This document shows, one piece after another, positions 50,071 to 60,512 of a DNA stretch of 64,000 nucleotides (its first letter is position 1; the number at the start of each line of letters is the position of its first letter). A program made the position numbers and the translations under genes. The stretch lies in NCBI RefSeq assembly GCF_002259485.1, contig NZ_NPGA01000020.1, positions 186,001-250,000 of the forward strand, given 5' to 3'. The DNA is from Rhodococcus sp. 14-1411-2a. Its GTDB lineage: Bacteria > Actinomycetota > Actinomycetes > Mycobacteriales > Mycobacteriaceae. The notes below the pieces were generated by a model. The model ran no database searches. It was not told where the DNA came from and was given only the letters and a program-made list of their open reading frames with translations.

Positions 50071-51594
50071 GTGAGCGAATCAGGCGAGGACGCACGACAG
50101 GGAGTCGTGAATGCGTTCGTGGAGGAAGATCGTCTCGGTCTCTTCTCGTTCGCCGTTGCCGAGAAGCGCTCCGAGTACCTGGCTGTTCTCCGGGCATTCG
50201 ACACTGCACGAGCCAACTACGTCGTCCTGCTGCACTCCGGAGACGTCGCCGACCTCATCGCACGCAGCTCCGGGCACCACGAAGCGCTGAGCACCCTCGA
50301 CATCGCGCCTCTGCTCGATCAGCTCCACGCCTGGGGCCTGCTCGAACGCAGCTACGACGGCACCCGCGCCGCCACCCTCGCCGAGTACCGCAACCGTCAC
50401 TTCGTCTACCAGTTCGGCCAAGCCGGCTACAAGGCCTACCGAGCGGTCGAGGACGTGCTCGGTGCGCGCCTGGACGACGCCGCGCTGTCGCGGCTGGTGC
50501 TGCCCGAGCTACTGGCCGACATGCACGAGCTGGCCGAGGCGAACCGTCAGGCCGACGGCGATCGCATCTACCGCAAGCTCAGCCGACTCGATTCGACACT
50601 GTCGGAGATGGCTACCCGCGCCGCGCACTTCTATCTGGTGCTCGGCGACCTCGTGCGCACCACCGAGATCACGCCGGAGTCGTTCCTGGTCCACAAGGAC
50701 GCCCTGCTGACACACATGCGTGAATTCAGCTCCGATCTGACCCGCTACGCACCGAAACTCGCCGAGGCGATAGCACTCGTCGAGAGCACCGGAATCGAGG
50801 AACTCGTCGAGCGAGCCGCGATCAGCGACGAACGAGTCTTTCTCACCGTCGCCGAACGCCGCGCCGACTGGACCGATCGCTGGGCCGGCCTCTCGCATTG
50901 GTTCGTCTCGGCCGAGTCCGAACTCAGCGAGTCCGAGCGACTCCGCGAGGGCACGATGAGCGCGATCGCCGCCGTGCTGTCGCTGCTGCGCCGGGTCACC
51001 GAGACCCGCAAGGGCGGAGTCAGTCGCGAGAGCCAATTGCGCCACCTGGCCGGTTGGTTCGCTGCCGCGCCGACCGAAGACAGCGCGCACGCTCTGTTCC
51101 ATGCCGTGTTCGGCCTCGGCAGACCGCGGCATCTGTCGATGGTGCATCCCGACGCCGACATCATCCCCACGTCCCGATCGTGGTGGGAGGCACCACCGGT
51201 CGAGATCTCGCGCACCCTGGCCGAGACCGGACGCACCCCGACCCCCGGTGTTCCGGGACGGGTGCAGCGCAACGACGGCGGCATCAGACGGCTGCGCGAG
51301 CAGCAACTCGAGTCGCAGCGATCACGCAGTGCCGCAGCGCAGTCGCTTGCCTCCGCCGGAATCCACGACCGGATTCTCGACGAGCAGGAAACCGAGGTGC
51401 TGTTGAGTCTGTTGAATGCTGCGTTGACCGCCCGGGTACGCGTGAGCGGACGCACCTCCGACTCGTCCGGATCGGACAGCGGCGTGCGCCTGACCCTCAG
51501 CGAAAGCGACCGTTCGACAATCGTGCGGACCAGCAGAGGCCGGCTGCACCTGGACCGCCTGGCGCTCGAGGTCAGCGAGGTGGCACGCCGATGA
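50071..51594 (+). CDS. jetA: Wadjet component JetA (DUF2397/TIGR02677 type, kleisin-like)
   Basis: This 507-residue protein has the N-terminal block GLFSFAVAEKRSEYLAVLRAFD, followed by DIAPLLDQLHAWGLLERSYDGTRAATLAEYRNRHF and YQFGQAGYKAYRAVEDVLGA, which are typical of the MksF/kleisin-like subunit of this SMC class. The middle is helical and the C-terminal 100 residues include a basic segment. JetA bridges JetB and the JetC heads in Wadjet complexes. The GTG at 50071 is supported by TACCCT upstream. It overlaps jetB by four bases (ATGA). Confidence 0.9.
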   Translation: MSESGEDARQGVVNAFVEEDRLGLFSFAVAEKRSEYLAVLRAFDTARANYVVLLHSGDVADLIARSSGHHEALSTLDIAPLLDQLHAWGLLERSYDGTRAATLAEYRNRHFVYQFGQAGYKAYRAVEDVLGARLDDAALSRLVLPELLADMHELAEANRQADGDRIYRKLSRLDSTLSEMATRAAHFYLVLGDLVRTTEITPESFLVHKDALLTHMREFSSDLTRYAPKLAEAIALVESTGIEELVERAAISDERVFLTVAERRADWTDRWAGLSHWFVSAESELSESERLREGTMSAIAAVLSLLRRVTETRKGGVSRESQLRHLAGWFAAAPTEDSAHALFHAVFGLGRPRHLSMVHPDADIIPTSRSWWEAPPVEISRTLAETGRTPTPGVPGRVQRNDGGIRRLREQQLESQRSRSAAAQSLASAGIHDRILDEQETEVLLSLLNAALTARVRVSGRTSDSSGSDSGVRLTLSESDRSTIVRTSRGRLHLDRLALEVSEVARR

Positions 51595-53024
51595 GAGCTC
51601 GCGAGATCTCCACCCTCGCACTGGATTCCTACCAGCGGGCCGCCCGGGTTGCGCTGTCGAATCACCTGGTGACCACGACGTACCCCGACCGGATCGCGCT
51701 GCCACTGCTGCGCAGATGGGCCACCGAGTTGCGCGAGGATCTGCTCGAGCTGTTCGGGTATCGCCTCGAGGTCACCGAGACCACGGCTCGCCTGTTCCCG
51801 GTGATCGACGCACTCGATAACAGTCAACCCGCGCGAACGCCCACCGACCGAATCTTCGACCGCCGTAGGTACGCGTACCTGGCGTTGGCGCTGGCGGCAC
51901 TCGGCCGGGCGGGCAACCAGATCACCCTGTCCGAACTCGCCGATCATGTTGCAGCAGAGGCGAGTCAGGTCGACGGTGTCGAGCTGACAACCGACCGGGC
52001 AAGCGATCGAGACGCGTTCGTCGACGCGATCGGGTGGCTCGCGACACGCGGGGCCATCGCGTTGGCCGACGGTGACGCGAGCGGCTGGGCGAACAACCCG
52101 TCCGCGGGCGAGGCGCTCTACGACATCGACCGTCCCGTCGTCGTTGCCATGTTCAGGCCGCCCCGCGCCGTGCAGCATCTGCGATCGATTCGCGGGTTGC
52201 TGGCCGGCTCGGACGCCGCGATCGACCCCGAGGAATCCGATGCGGGACTGACCGATTCCGGGCGTGAGGCAGATCCGAAGGAAACGCTGCGTGCGGTACG
52301 CCGTGCGTTGGTGGAGCAACCGGTGGTCTATGTCGACGATCTCGACCCGGACGGCCGCACGGCCCTCGCCGCGTCGCGCACCGTTGCCGACGTCGAGTTG
52401 CTGACCGGCCTCGTCGCCGAGCGTCGCGCCGAGGGAGTGGCCCTCATCGACACCTCGGGACGACTCTCGGACTACCGATTCCCCAGCACCGGAACCATTG
52501 CCCAGGTCGCATTGCTGATCGCGGGCGAGATCTCGGACCGGGTGATCGATCCGGATGCACCCGCGCTGGCGACCTACCCCCTTCCCGACGGTGACGCCCT
52601 GATCGAGCAGTTGGACGGTGCCATTCCCGACGGTGGAGTCTTCGGTGATCTCGCAGAATTCGGGTTCGGTTCCGATGCAGCGACATTCGACGATGCGGTG
52701 GGCAAGAAGCGTCATCCGCTGATCGAGGACAGTTGGTTGGTCTCGGTGGTCGACGATCTCGTCGAACGGTTCGGTCGTACGTTCGCTGCTCAGTGGCAGA
52801 CCGATCGCGACGGCCTGCGGCTCCGATCGATCGCGATGCTGCATCGACTTCGATTGATACACAGCGTGTCCGGCGGCGTGCTGGTGCTGCCGGTGATCGC
52901 GCGCTACCGCGACTTGATGGTCAGCGTGCGCGATCGGACCCCGCAGGATTCGCTGTTCGGTACCGAACAGTCCCCCAGTACCGACCAGTCAAGCAGCACC
53001 GATCCATCCGAAGTAGAGGCTTGA
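51591..53024 (+). CDS. jetB: Wadjet component JetB (DUF2398/TIGR02678 type, KITE-like)
   Basis: This 477-residue protein starts MRAREISTLALDSYQRAARVAL, contains the winged-helix-like DLLELFGYRLEVTETTARLFPV and RRRYAYLALALAALGRAGNQITLSELADHV, and resembles the MksE/KITE subunit. It binds the kleisin and helps DNA engagement. The last 30 residues are Ser/Thr-rich and unconserved. The start overlaps the jetA stop (ATGA) and only four bases separate it from jetC. Tight packing implies one mRNA. Confidence 0.88.
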   Translation: MRAREISTLALDSYQRAARVALSNHLVTTTYPDRIALPLLRRWATELREDLLELFGYRLEVTETTARLFPVIDALDNSQPARTPTDRIFDRRRYAYLALALAALGRAGNQITLSELADHVAAEASQVDGVELTTDRASDRDAFVDAIGWLATRGAIALADGDASGWANNPSAGEALYDIDRPVVVAMFRPPRAVQHLRSIRGLLAGSDAAIDPEESDAGLTDSGREADPKETLRAVRRALVEQPVVYVDDLDPDGRTALAASRTVADVELLTGLVAERRAEGVALIDTSGRLSDYRFPSTGTIAQVALLIAGEISDRVIDPDAPALATYPLPDGDALIEQLDGAIPDGGVFGDLAEFGFGSDAATFDDAVGKKRHPLIEDSWLVSVVDDLVERFGRTFAAQWQTDRDGLRLRSIAMLHRLRLIHSVSGGVLVLPVIARYRDLMVSVRDRTPQDSLFGTEQSPSTDQSSSTDPSEVEA

Positions 53025-53028
53025 GTAG

Positions 53029-56000
53029 ATGACCGCACACTCGTCACGTTTCCGGCCGACGCGAGCAGGGATCGTCAACCTGTGGGACTACCGTGATCAG
53101 GAGTTCTCCTTCGCCGACGGTCGTCTGGTGTTGCGTGGGCCCAACGGTTCCGGCAAGACCAAGGCTCTCGAGGTGCTGTTCCCGTTCGTCCTCGACGGTC
53201 GTATCGAACCGCGCCGGCTCAATCCGTTCGCCGGAGAAGAGCGGACGATGAAGTCCAACCTGCTCTACCGAGGGCAGGAAAGCGCGCACTCGTACGTGTG
53301 GATGGAGTTCGGCCGCGGGTCGCGCGAGGACCCCGAATCGGTGACGGTCGGAATCGGCATGCGGGCGAGCCGCCACAACGACAAGGTGACCCGCTGGTAC
53401 TTCGTGGCCGACGGCCGAGTGGGCGTCGACTTCTCGCTGTTGGGTTCCGACGACCGTCCGTTGACGAAGAAGCAACTCGGTGAACAGCTGGGCACCGACG
53501 CATTGACAGATCGCCCGGTGGACTATCGCGCCGCGATCGACGCCCGCATGTTCGGGCTCGGTGCACAGCGCTACGACCAGTTGATCAACTTGATCTTGAC
53601 ACTCCGCCGCCCACAGTTGGCCAAGAACCTCGACCCGAAGGGGCTCTCGCAGGCGTTGACCGACGGCCTGCGTCCGTTGGACGAGCAGCTGGTGCTCGAA
53701 GCAGCGCGCTCCTTCAGTGACATGGAAGAGGTGGGCCGGGCTCTCGAAGGACTGGCGCAGGCCGATCACGCCGCCAAGAACTTCGTCTCGGTGTACTCCA
53801 AATACCTTCGGGTGCAGACGCGTTCGGATGTCGAGCAGGTCTCGCGCCGGCTCGAGGCGGTCACTCATGCGACCACCGCACACTTCGCCGCTGCCGCTCT
53901 GAAGGACCGCCGTCTGCTCGAACGTGCGGCTGCAGAAACCCGATTCGACGAGGCCGAACGCGCACTGGATCAGGCCGTCGCAGACCGCGAGACTCTACAG
54001 CGCTCGAGCGCATACGAGGGCAAGCAGCAACTCGACGATCTGGCCGAATCCGCTGCGAAGCTGGAGATCTCGACCGCCCAGCAGGCCGACCGCGCCCGCA
54101 AGGCTCGAGTAGAACTGGAGCAGCGCACCACCGAAGCGGCTCGGGCCGATTCCGCACTCCGGGATTCCGTTGCCGGGGTCACCCGCGCCGAGGAGGAACT
54201 GCAGTCTGCAGCCGAGGACGCGGGGATCGTCTGGACACCACTGCCGGGAACCGCCCGTAGCGACCAGATCAGCACCGCGCTGCGCGGCCACGCCGAGGAA
54301 CGCGACGGCGACGTGCGGGCGGTTCGCGAGGCGCTGGGAACCGTCGAGAAGGCGTCGACGGAACGCACTCGTGCGGAGAAGGCCGCGTCGAAGGCCAGAG
54401 AGATGCTCGAGGCCGCGTCGGCCGCGGTCACCGAGGCCGAGGCGACCGTGGACCTGGAGAAGGCGCAGTTCGCTTCGGGACTACGAGCCTGGTGGTCGAA
54501 CAATTCGGCGCTCTACTCTGCTGCGGGCATCACCTCCGCCGCGTTCGAGGCCCTCGACGCGGCGTTGGCACACGTCGGCGACGACGACGCCCCGAGCCTG
54601 GAATCGGTGCTGGCCGAACAGACCGCGGACGGTATCGACGCGCTTCGCGCCCGGCAGGCACAGGCCCGCGTGGACGTATCGACCCGCACGGCCGAGCTGA
54701 ACGCGCTACGCGACGAACTGTCCCTGGTGCGAGCCGAACACGATGACGCGCCGCCGCCGTTCGCCGCACGGTCCGACTCGCGTGCGGATCTGTCGGGAGC
54801 GCCACTGTGGCAGCTGGTTCGGTTCGCGGTTTCGGTCTCCCCTGCCGACGCCGCCGGAATCGAATCCGCGCTGCAGGCGGCGAATCTGCTCGACGGCTGG
54901 ATCCATCCGATCGCGGATTTCCCCGTCGACTCGAACTCGGAGCAGTATCTGTCGCCGCTGCCGGAGGCCTCGAGGCCGACCGGAACCACGTTGGCGTCCG
55001 TCCTCGAACCCGAGCCCGGCACTGCCGTATCGGAATCGCGCATACTCGACGTGCTGAATTCGGTTGCACTGCAACAGGACCAAAGCGCAGTCTCCGGCGG
55101 TGCCGTCTCGGTGGGCGTCGACGGTCGGTACTGGCAGGGTGTGCAGCAGGGTCGCCACACCAAGGCCGATGCCGAGTACATCGGTGCGACGGCGCGAGCT
55201 CGTCGGCGTGAGCAACGCATCGCCGAGCTCGGTGGCGCGATCGATACCGCAACGGCCGCGCTGGAGACCGCGACGGCCGACGAACGATCTGCGCGCGAAT
55301 CGGTGCAGGCACTGGGTGCGGCCGCCAAGCAGCTCCCCCGGGCCTCGGCCATCGTGAGAGCGCAACGCGCCGTCACCGCTGCCGCTGGAGCGCTACGCAC
55401 CTCCACGGAGGGTGCTGCCGCGGCCGACCGTGAGTTCGACCAGGCGATCGCAGACCTGTCGGCGAAGGAGAAGCAGCTGCGCACCGTCGCAGTGGCTCAC
55501 CGCACCCCCCACATCGGTCGCGACATCGATGCCCTCGCCGCTGCGATTCGGCATTTCGAGCATCAGGGCTCGGTGGTCATCCGCAAGCGTGGCGATCACA
55601 CGCGCGAAGCAGAACGCGCCCGCGAAGCAACCAACCGGCTCGAAGAGGCGACCGGCCTGGCCGAGGAGCTCGCCGAGGAAGCGGCAATAGCCGAAGAGAA
55701 CTACCGACAGCAGGTGCTACGCCTCGAGCTCCTGAGCGAGAAGCTCGGTGCCACCGCCGAACAGATCGACACCGATCTGGAGAACGCACGCGAACGCATC
55801 GAGAAGTGCCGCGCCGAGCAGCGGGCCGCGCGCAAAGCGGACAAGGAAGCCGGCGAAGCGATCGGCAAGGCCGAGGGTGCCTGCAACACCGCGCTGGAAA
55901 GCCTGCGCGGTGCCGTCACCGAAACCCTGGGCGACGCCGTGCGGCTGGCGCCCTACGCTCGCAAGGACCTGCTCGGCATCCTGGGTGTCCACGAGGCGTA

Positions 56001-57213
56001 CGCCTGGCCTGCCAGTGATTCTGCCTGGTTGACCGTGGAGCAGATTCTGTATCGAGTTCAGCAGGCCGACGGTCCCGACGACGAGGTTCCGGTACTACCG
56101 CCGGTCGTGAGCGCACTGCATTCGGCACTCGACGCAGCGACGGCGTCGGTGAAAGTCAGTGACTCGAGCCGGAAGTCGACCCGGACGGCCCTGACGAGTG
56201 CGCTCCAGGAGTTCGACTCGCAACTCGCCGCATCGGGGCAGGACTACCGTTTGCAGTGGGATGCGCCGGACGGTTTGACCGTCGTACGAGTTCAGGACGA
56301 GCAGGGCTATTCGTCGGTCGGAGATTTCGCCGACCGCATCGGCGCGGCGAGGGCCGATCAGGAGTTGCTGCTGACCGAGCAGGAGCGCCGAATACTCGAA
56401 GATGCACTGCTGACCGGCCTGGCGCAGCAGATTCACGAGCGCACCGTCGACGCACGCGAGCTGATCGCCCAGATGTCTGCGGAGATGAAGCAGCGCCGCA
56501 TGTCGTCGGGCAACACGATCGGTGTGCACTGGGTGCTCGCGGACAACCTCGACGACGGGGCCCGGGCGGTGTCCAAACTGCTCGACCGCGACGCCTCGGC
56601 GTTGAACCAGGACGATCTGGCCGCAATGCGCGCCCACTTCGCGTCGGAGATCAGAATCGCTCGCGCGGCGCATCCGGAACGGTCCTACCCCGAGATCCTG
56701 TCCACGACACTGGACTATCGCCGCTGGCGCGTGTTCGCCTTCACGCTCATCAGCGGTGACGGCAACGAGGATCGTCTCACCGTCGCACGCCACAGTGCGC
56801 TCTCGGGCGGTGAGCAGTCGGTGTCGCTGCACCTGCCATTGTTCGCCGCCGCGCACGTGATGCTGTCCTCCGCCGATCCACATTCACCTCGGCTGCTGGC
56901 GCTGGACGAGGCGTTCGCCGGTGTCGACGACAACGGCCGCAGCGAATTGCTCGGCCTGAGTGTGCAATTCGACCTCGACCTGTTCATGACCGGATACGAC
57001 CTGTGGATCACCTACGGGGACGTCCCCGGCTGCGCGCACTACGACCTGGCGCATTCGACAGCCGAGAACACCGTCAGCGCAGCACTTCTGGTGTGGGAGA
57101 ACGGCGAACTGTTCGCCGAGCACGACGGTACCGACCTCGCCGCGGCACTCGGGTCACCGCTGACGCGCCGGGTGCCGACCCGAACCGAAGGTGGGCTGGA
57201 GTTTGAGCGGTAA
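53029..57213 (+). CDS. jetC: Wadjet component JetC (TIGR02680-type SMC ATPase)
   Basis: This 1394-residue SMC-like ATPase has a Walker A GPNGSGKTK at residues 37-45, long coiled coils (about 240-500 and 740-1000, with heptads rich in A, E and R), and a C-terminal head with the signature LSGGEQ (from residue 1258) and Walker B LLALDEAFAG (D1293, E1294). All ATPase motifs are intact. In Wadjet it extrudes DNA loops and thereby recognises small circular DNA. It is related to EptC of M. smegmatis, which blocks plasmid maintenance. It overlaps jetD by 23 bases. Confidence 0.94.
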   Translation: MTAHSSRFRPTRAGIVNLWDYRDQEFSFADGRLVLRGPNGSGKTKALEVLFPFVLDGRIEPRRLNPFAGEERTMKSNLLYRGQESAHSYVWMEFGRGSREDPESVTVGIGMRASRHNDKVTRWYFVADGRVGVDFSLLGSDDRPLTKKQLGEQLGTDALTDRPVDYRAAIDARMFGLGAQRYDQLINLILTLRRPQLAKNLDPKGLSQALTDGLRPLDEQLVLEAARSFSDMEEVGRALEGLAQADHAAKNFVSVYSKYLRVQTRSDVEQVSRRLEAVTHATTAHFAAAALKDRRLLERAAAETRFDEAERALDQAVADRETLQRSSAYEGKQQLDDLAESAAKLEISTAQQADRARKARVELEQRTTEAARADSALRDSVAGVTRAEEELQSAAEDAGIVWTPLPGTARSDQISTALRGHAEERDGDVRAVREALGTVEKASTERTRAEKAASKAREMLEAASAAVTEAEATVDLEKAQFASGLRAWWSNNSALYSAAGITSAAFEALDAALAHVGDDDAPSLESVLAEQTADGIDALRARQAQARVDVSTRTAELNALRDELSLVRAEHDDAPPPFAARSDSRADLSGAPLWQLVRFAVSVSPADAAGIESALQAANLLDGWIHPIADFPVDSNSEQYLSPLPEASRPTGTTLASVLEPEPGTAVSESRILDVLNSVALQQDQSAVSGGAVSVGVDGRYWQGVQQGRHTKADAEYIGATARARRREQRIAELGGAIDTATAALETATADERSARESVQALGAAAKQLPRASAIVRAQRAVTAAAGALRTSTEGAAAADREFDQAIADLSAKEKQLRTVAVAHRTPHIGRDIDALAAAIRHFEHQGSVVIRKRGDHTREAERAREATNRLEEATGLAEELAEEAAIAEENYRQQVLRLELLSEKLGATAEQIDTDLENARERIEKCRAEQRAARKADKEAGEAIGKAEGACNTALESLRGAVTETLGDAVRLAPYARKDLLGILGVHEAYAWPASDSAWLTVEQILYRVQQADGPDDEVPVLPPVVSALHSALDAATASVKVSDSSRKSTRTALTSALQEFDSQLAASGQDYRLQWDAPDGLTVVRVQDEQGYSSVGDFADRIGAARADQELLLTEQERRILEDALLTGLAQQIHERTVDARELIAQMSAEMKQRRMSSGNTIGVHWVLADNLDDGARAVSKLLDRDASALNQDDLAAMRAHFASEIRIARAAHPERSYPEILSTTLDYRRWRVFAFTLISGDGNEDRLTVARHSALSGGEQSVSLHLPLFAAAHVMLSSADPHSPRLLALDEAFAGVDDNGRSELLGLSVQFDLDLFMTGYDLWITYGDVPGCAHYDLAHSTAENTVSAALLVWENGELFAEHDGTDLAAALGSPLTRRVPTRTEGGLEFER

Positions 57214-58441
57214 CAGCGAATGGCGCGGCAGCGTGGAATTGGGTGCGCTGCTCGATGCGGCACGAAAGAAGTTGGAGTCCAACTGGCTTCGGGTCGGCGG
57301 CAACATCACCGTCGATCTGAGCGATGCTCCGGAGCTGTGGCGTCTGTGCAGCGCGATCTCTCGGTCCAACTCCAGTCTGCATTCTCGGGCGCGCAGCACC
57401 AGACTCGACCTGGAGCGATTCGACGCGTGGCTGAGCCATCCGCTCAACGGTGGCCTCGGACTGATCGACACCCTCACGTCGCAGGCCCCGTTGCAGGACA
57501 AGAAGCGGATCGCCGCCGACAAGGCTCAGGTGCGCGCCGATGCACTCGATCGGGCCAGGGAGGTTCTCGGCGGCGGCACCGACCGAGAATGGATCGAACA
57601 TTGGATCGCCTCGTTGCTCAACCAGGACGGCACCCTCGGTGGCCGGGTCGCCGTCGACGCGCTCGAGGTGGCCACGAAGGTCCTCGCGATGCTGCCGGTG
57701 GACGGGATGTCGCTCACCGAGCTGGCCGAACTCGCCTGCGGTGATACCAAGGCACTCTCGGCCGGCGGTGCCCCGAAACTTGTCCTCGATGCATTGTCGT
57801 TGCGCGAGAACGTCCCTCGGCCCGTCGATCCGGTCGGTATCAGGGCGTTGTGGGAGACCGCAGGTGTGTCGGTCGACGCGGTGTCCAGCCGGGTGCTCGT
57901 GCTCGGCTACCGCGTCGACGAGACCCATACCGTGGCAGGGTGGCTGAACGAGGCTGCCGACGAGGGCATCCCCTTCCCCGTCACCGTGGACATGCTCATG
58001 CGCGGGACGCTCACCAACAGTTCGGCCACGGTGTTCGTCTGCGAGAACGTGGCGGTTCTCGCCGCGGCAGCCCGCACTCTCGGGTCGAACTGCGCGAGCC
58101 TGATCTGCACGGACGGTCAGCCCTCCGCCGCGGTACACCGGCTGCTGGCCTCCCGCGCACCAGGCACCACGATTCGCTGGCGTGCCGACTTCGACTGGGC
58201 CGGAGTGCACATGGTGAAACGAGCACTCTCCCGGTACGACGCGGTGCCGTGGCGCATGGACGTCGACTCCTATCGACATGCTCTCGACGCACGAAATTCC
58301 GAACCGCTGAAGGGCCATCCGACAGACAGTCCGTGGGACCCGGAACTGGCCGGTGCCCTTCGTGACTCGGGCCGGGCGGTCATGGAAGACCGGCTTGTCC
58401 CGGATCTGCTGACGGACCTGCGCCTGGGATCTGGGGACTAA
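57191..58441 (+). CDS. jetD: Wadjet nuclease JetD (DUF2399/TIGR02679 type, Toprim)
   Basis: This 416-residue protein has an N-terminal arm domain and a C-terminal Toprim (topoisomerase-primase) domain. The catalytic acidic residues are visible: E285 in [11 protein letters not shown] and D333 and D335 in [10 protein letters not shown]. In Wadjet, JetD cleaves the plasmid once loop extrusion stalls. The GTG at 57191 gives 416 residues; TTG at 57203 is an alternative with a better-spaced AGGTGGG site. The stop overlaps the convergent mshC stop by three bases. Confidence 0.93.
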   Translation: MGWSLSGNSEWRGSVELGALLDAARKKLESNWLRVGGNITVDLSDAPELWRLCSAISRSNSSLHSRARSTRLDLERFDAWLSHPLNGGLGLIDTLTSQAPLQDKKRIAADKAQVRADALDRAREVLGGGTDREWIEHWIASLLNQDGTLGGRVAVDALEVATKVLAMLPVDGMSLTELAELACGDTKALSAGGAPKLVLDALSLRENVPRPVDPVGIRALWETAGVSVDAVSSRVLVLGYRVDETHTVAGWLNEAADEGIPFPVTVDMLMRGTLTNSSATVFVCENVAVLAAAARTLGSNCASLICTDGQPSAAVHRLLASRAPGTTIRWRADFDWAGVHMVKRALSRYDAVPWRMDVDSYRHALDARNSEPLKGHPTDSPWDPELAGALRDSGRAVMEDRLVPDLLTDLRLGSGD

Positions 58442-59679
58442 CGCAGCGGAACCCCGAGCAAAGCGTCGACCGCGTCGGCGAAGGCGCCAGGTGCGTTCGC
58501 GTCCGAGCCACCGCGCTCGACCGCGAAGCTCGCCCACGCGTCCAGAGCGTCGAGTGCCTTGGGGGTGTCCAGATCGTCGGCCAGATGCTGCCGCAACCGA
58601 TTGATCACATCGTCGGCCGACGCTGCGCTCTCGAGCGCGGCGGCCCGACGCCACAGTGCGAGCCGGGTGTGAGCCCGTTCGAGAACCTCGTCGGACCACG
58701 GCCGATCCTGCCGATAGTGCCCGGCCAGCAGACCGAGTCGCACGGCTGCGGGGTCGACGTTCTCGGCCCGGAGCGTGGAGACGAACACCAGATTGCCGCG
58801 GCTCTTGGACATCTTCTCGCCGTCGAGCCCGATCATGCCGGTGTGCACGTAGTGCCGCGCGAAACGCGGATCACCGGTCGCCGCCTCCGCGTGGGCGGCC
58901 GAGAATTCGTGGTGCGGGAAGATGAGATCGCTTCCGCCGCCCTGGACTTCGAAGCCGGTACCGATGCGGTTGAGCGCGATCGCCGCGCATTCGATGTGCC
59001 ACCCGGGCCTGCCGGGACCCCACGGCGACGGCCACGACGGCTCGCCCGGCCGCACCGCGCGCCAGAGCAACGCATCGAGCGGATCCCGCTTACCGACCCG
59101 ATCGGGGTCACCTCCGCGTTCGGCGAAGAACGTGTCCATCGTGGCGCGGTCGTAGCCGGACTCGTAACCGAACTGCTCCGTGGCATCGGCACGGAAGTAC
59201 ACATCCGGGTACTCGGCATCGTCGACGACGTACGCGGCACCGGACGCGACGAGCTTCTCCACGAGTTCGACGACCTCGTCGACGGACTCGACGGCGCCGA
59301 TGTAGTCGCGCGGAGGGAGCACGCGCAGCGCTTCCATGTCGGCACGGAAGAGCTCGATCTCACGCGCTCCCAGATCGCGCCAGTCCTCACCGTCGCGGTC
59401 GGCGCGCTCGAACAGTGGGTCGTCGACATCGGTGACGTTCTGGACGTAATGCACGTCCATGCCCATGTCTCGCCACAGTCGGTTGATCAGGTCGAACGTC
59501 AGATACGTCGCTGCGTGTCCGAGGTGGGTGGCGTCGTACGGGGTAATTCCACAGACGTACATCCGAGCCGTCGAACCGGGGGTGACGGGTCGAACCTGAC
59601 GGTCTGCGGTATCGAACAATCGAAGCGCTGGACCCTGTCCTGGAATTGTCGGGATCTCCGGGCTCGACCAAGAATGCAT
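58438..59679 (-). CDS. mshC: Mycothiol ligase MshC
   Basis: This 413-residue enzyme ligates cysteine to 1D-myo-inositol 2-amino-2-deoxy-glucopyranoside, the third step of mycothiol synthesis. It is related to cysteinyl-tRNA synthetase: it has [19 protein letters not shown] with the zinc cysteine and HIGH-like region, [14 protein letters not shown], and KMSKSRGN. It lacks the tRNA-binding C-terminal extension. The ATG at 59679 has TAGGCT seven bases upstream. Its place beside a phosphatase-like trio and uppP is the same as in M. tuberculosis. Confidence 0.95.
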   Translation of the reverse strand: MHSWSSPEIPTIPGQGPALRLFDTADRQVRPVTPGSTARMYVCGITPYDATHLGHAATYLTFDLINRLWRDMGMDVHYVQNVTDVDDPLFERADRDGEDWRDLGAREIELFRADMEALRVLPPRDYIGAVESVDEVVELVEKLVASGAAYVVDDAEYPDVYFRADATEQFGYESGYDRATMDTFFAERGGDPDRVGKRDPLDALLWRAVRPGEPSWPSPWGPGRPGWHIECAAIALNRIGTGFEVQGGGSDLIFPHHEFSAAHAEAATGDPRFARHYVHTGMIGLDGEKMSKSRGNLVFVSTLRAENVDPAAVRLGLLAGHYRQDRPWSDEVLERAHTRLALWRRAAALESAASADDVINRLRQHLADDLDTPKALDALDAWASFAVERGGSDANAPGAFADAVDALLGVPLR

Positions 59680-59686
59680 GCAACCG

Positions 59687-59692
59687 AGCCTA
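59687..59692 (-). promoter_or_regulatory. -10 element of mshC (leaderless)
   Basis: On the minus strand TAGGCT is seven bases before the mshC ATG. It lies inside the 24-base gap after the SCO1664-like gene, whose transcript probably continues through mshC too. Confidence 0.5.
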
Positions 59693-59703
59693 TCCGAGCC
59701 CGA

Positions 59704-60477
59704 TCAGAAGGCGGGCCAGGGTATGGGTCTGCTCGAGCGCGGCTCCGGCATGACCGGCCGCGCGATCAGCGCCTGCGCCCGATCGAGAACCGCGACCGTT
59801 TCGGTCAGGGTGATCTTGTCGACCAATCGTGGTGCGATGACCGCGTCGAACGTCTCGACGAACCGTACGACGTCGGACATCAACGCATCGTCCACCGCCT
59901 GGCCTGCCCACCCCCACAGCACCGTGCGCAGCTTGTTCTCGGCGTGCAGGCAGATACCGTGATCGACTCCGTACACGTAGCCGTCCAGACCTTCGAGCGC
60001 GTGCCCGCCCTTGCGATCGGCGTTGTTGAGGATCACGTCGAGCACCGCCATCCGCTGCAGTCGCGGATCGTCGGCGTGGATCAGCGCGATCTCCTCGCCC
60101 TCGCCGTCGTACGCCTGCAGTACCGGAATCCATCCAGCCGGTACGAGATCGGGACGGCAGATATCGACGAGGTCGACGCGTCCCTCGGCGTGGTCGTCGG
60201 TCGTGTCGATCCACTTCTGCACCATGCCGGGACCGAACGGCCCGTCGCGCAGAACCGTCGGCGGAATGACTCCCCAACCGAGGGCCTCGGAGATTTCGTA
60301 GGACGCCACTTCGCGGCCCGCGAGAGTGCCGTCCGGAAAATCCCACAGCGGAACCTCCCCACGAACGGGTTTGTACACGCACCGCACGGCCGAGTCGCCC
60401 TCGCCCGCCTCGCACACCAGCGTGGCGTTGCTGGCCGACACCACTCGACCGACGATCGTCAGGTCGCCGGTCTCCAT
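59704..60477 (-). CDS. SCO1664 family protein (kinase-like fold)
   Basis: This 257-residue protein resembles the PI3/4-kinase-like SCO1664 family. It has CVYKPVRGEVPLWDFPDGTLAGREVASYEIS, then LQRMAVLDVILNNADRKGGHAL and GYVYGVDHGICLHAENKLRTVLW, which carry the catalytic-loop-like N-D and metal-binding D-H-G segments. The biochemical activity is unproven. The ATG at 60477 is chosen; TTG at 60516, whose TTGA overlaps the upstream stop, is also possible. Its place between DUF3090 and mshC genes is conserved in actinobacteria. Confidence 0.85.
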   Translation of the reverse strand: METGDLTIVGRVVSASNATLVCEAGEGDSAVRCVYKPVRGEVPLWDFPDGTLAGREVASYEISEALGWGVIPPTVLRDGPFGPGMVQKWIDTTDDHAEGRVDLVDICRPDLVPAGWIPVLQAYDGEGEEIALIHADDPRLQRMAVLDVILNNADRKGGHALEGLDGYVYGVDHGICLHAENKLRTVLWGWAGQAVDDALMSDVVRFVETFDAVIAPRLVDKITLTETVAVLDRAQALIARPVMPEPRSSRPIPWPAF

Positions 60478-60512
60478 GGTTTCGCGGCCCTCGAACGGCG
60501 GCAGTTCGACGG

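Noticed and set aside
50745..52862. 705-codon open frame opposite jetA and jetB
   Set aside because: It spans two real genes on the other strand and lacks any recognisable domain.
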